Source: Actinobacteria bacterium UBA5975
GTDB lineage: Bacteria > Actinomycetota > Actinomycetes > Nanopelagicales > Nanopelagicaceae
Direction of reading: 5' to 3'
Assembly: GCA_002430075.1 (NCBI GenBank)
Contig: DJBN01000029.1
Span: forward strand, 1 to 5,548
DNA: 5,548 nt
Below the pieces are notes generated by a model. The model searched no databases and was not told the DNA's origin. It saw only the letters and a program-made list of their open reading frames with translations. How positions within the stretch are numbered: the first letter of the stretch is position 1; each line of letters opens with the position of its first letter. This document shows positions 5,518 through 5,548 of the stretch, piece by piece. A program made the translations under genes and the position numbers.

Positions 5518-5548
5518 CTTGCCTCGCTATGAAGTGCACAATTAGTGC

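Noticed and set aside
5536..5548. GCAC-AATTA-GTGC inverted repeat at the window edge
   Set aside because: Only 4-bp arms and cut by the edge; no T-run is visible, so it cannot be called a terminator or operator.
1..5548. Mobile element, prophage, CRISPR array or defence system
   Set aside because: No transposase, integrase, phage gene, long terminal inverted repeats or regularly spaced repeats are present; every long frame is an ordinary metabolic or cell-wall gene.
5403..5548. tRNA as a phage or island attachment site
   Set aside because: tRNA 3' ends are common integration sites, but only 31 bases follow it and no repeat of its 3' end or integrase is visible.

Overview
The window looks like chromosomal DNA from a small-genome, free-living actinobacterium. 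The best guess is a freshwater acI-type member (Nanopelagicales, Planktophila/Nanopelagicus-like). This rests on moderate GC by eye, very tight gene packing, several start codons with no convincing ribosome binding site, an actinobacterial style of GH36 alpha-galactosidase, and above all a split (CrtYc/CrtYd) lycopene cyclase beside a Brp/Blh-type carotene dioxygenase. That pair is the retinal-making equipment known from rhodopsin-bearing aquatic actinobacteria. The taxonomic call is inference; there is no rRNA or other marker gene here.

Layout. 1-487 (minus): the first 162 codons of a secreted M23 (LytM-type) peptidase, cut by the window edge. 511-1467 (minus): blh, which cleaves beta-carotene to retinal. 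1498-1851 and 1848-2153 (plus): crtYc and crtYd, overlapping by ATGA, together the lycopene beta-cyclase. 2159-3241 (minus): ald, alanine dehydrogenase, meeting crtYd tail to tail with only 5 bp between. 3294-5402 (minus): a complete cytoplasmic GH36 alpha-galactosidase. 5444-5517 (plus): a tRNA with anticodon CAT. The remaining 31 bases hold nothing I can call.

How the genes work together. CrtYc/CrtYd convert lycopene to beta-carotene and Blh splits beta-carotene into two retinals, so the central part encodes the last two steps of chromophore supply for a light-driven rhodopsin. The rhodopsin and the earlier carotenoid genes (crtE, crtB, crtI) are not in the window. The two steps are on opposite strands with their 5' ends nearly touching, so their promoters must overlap each other or the neighbouring reading frame. 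The alpha-galactosidase and alanine dehydrogenase point to use of galactosides and alanine by a heterotroph; they share a strand with a 52-bp gap and could be co-transcribed.

No stretch without a gene exceeds about 55 bases. I see no CRISPR, insertion sequence, prophage or integration scar, and nothing that amounts to a new system. The more interesting details are the head-to-head retinal module, a repeated TANNNT box 6-7 nt before the ATG of three genes (suggesting leaderless mRNAs), two proline replacements in an alpha-galactosidase active-site loop, and a tRNA with an acceptor-stem mismatch.
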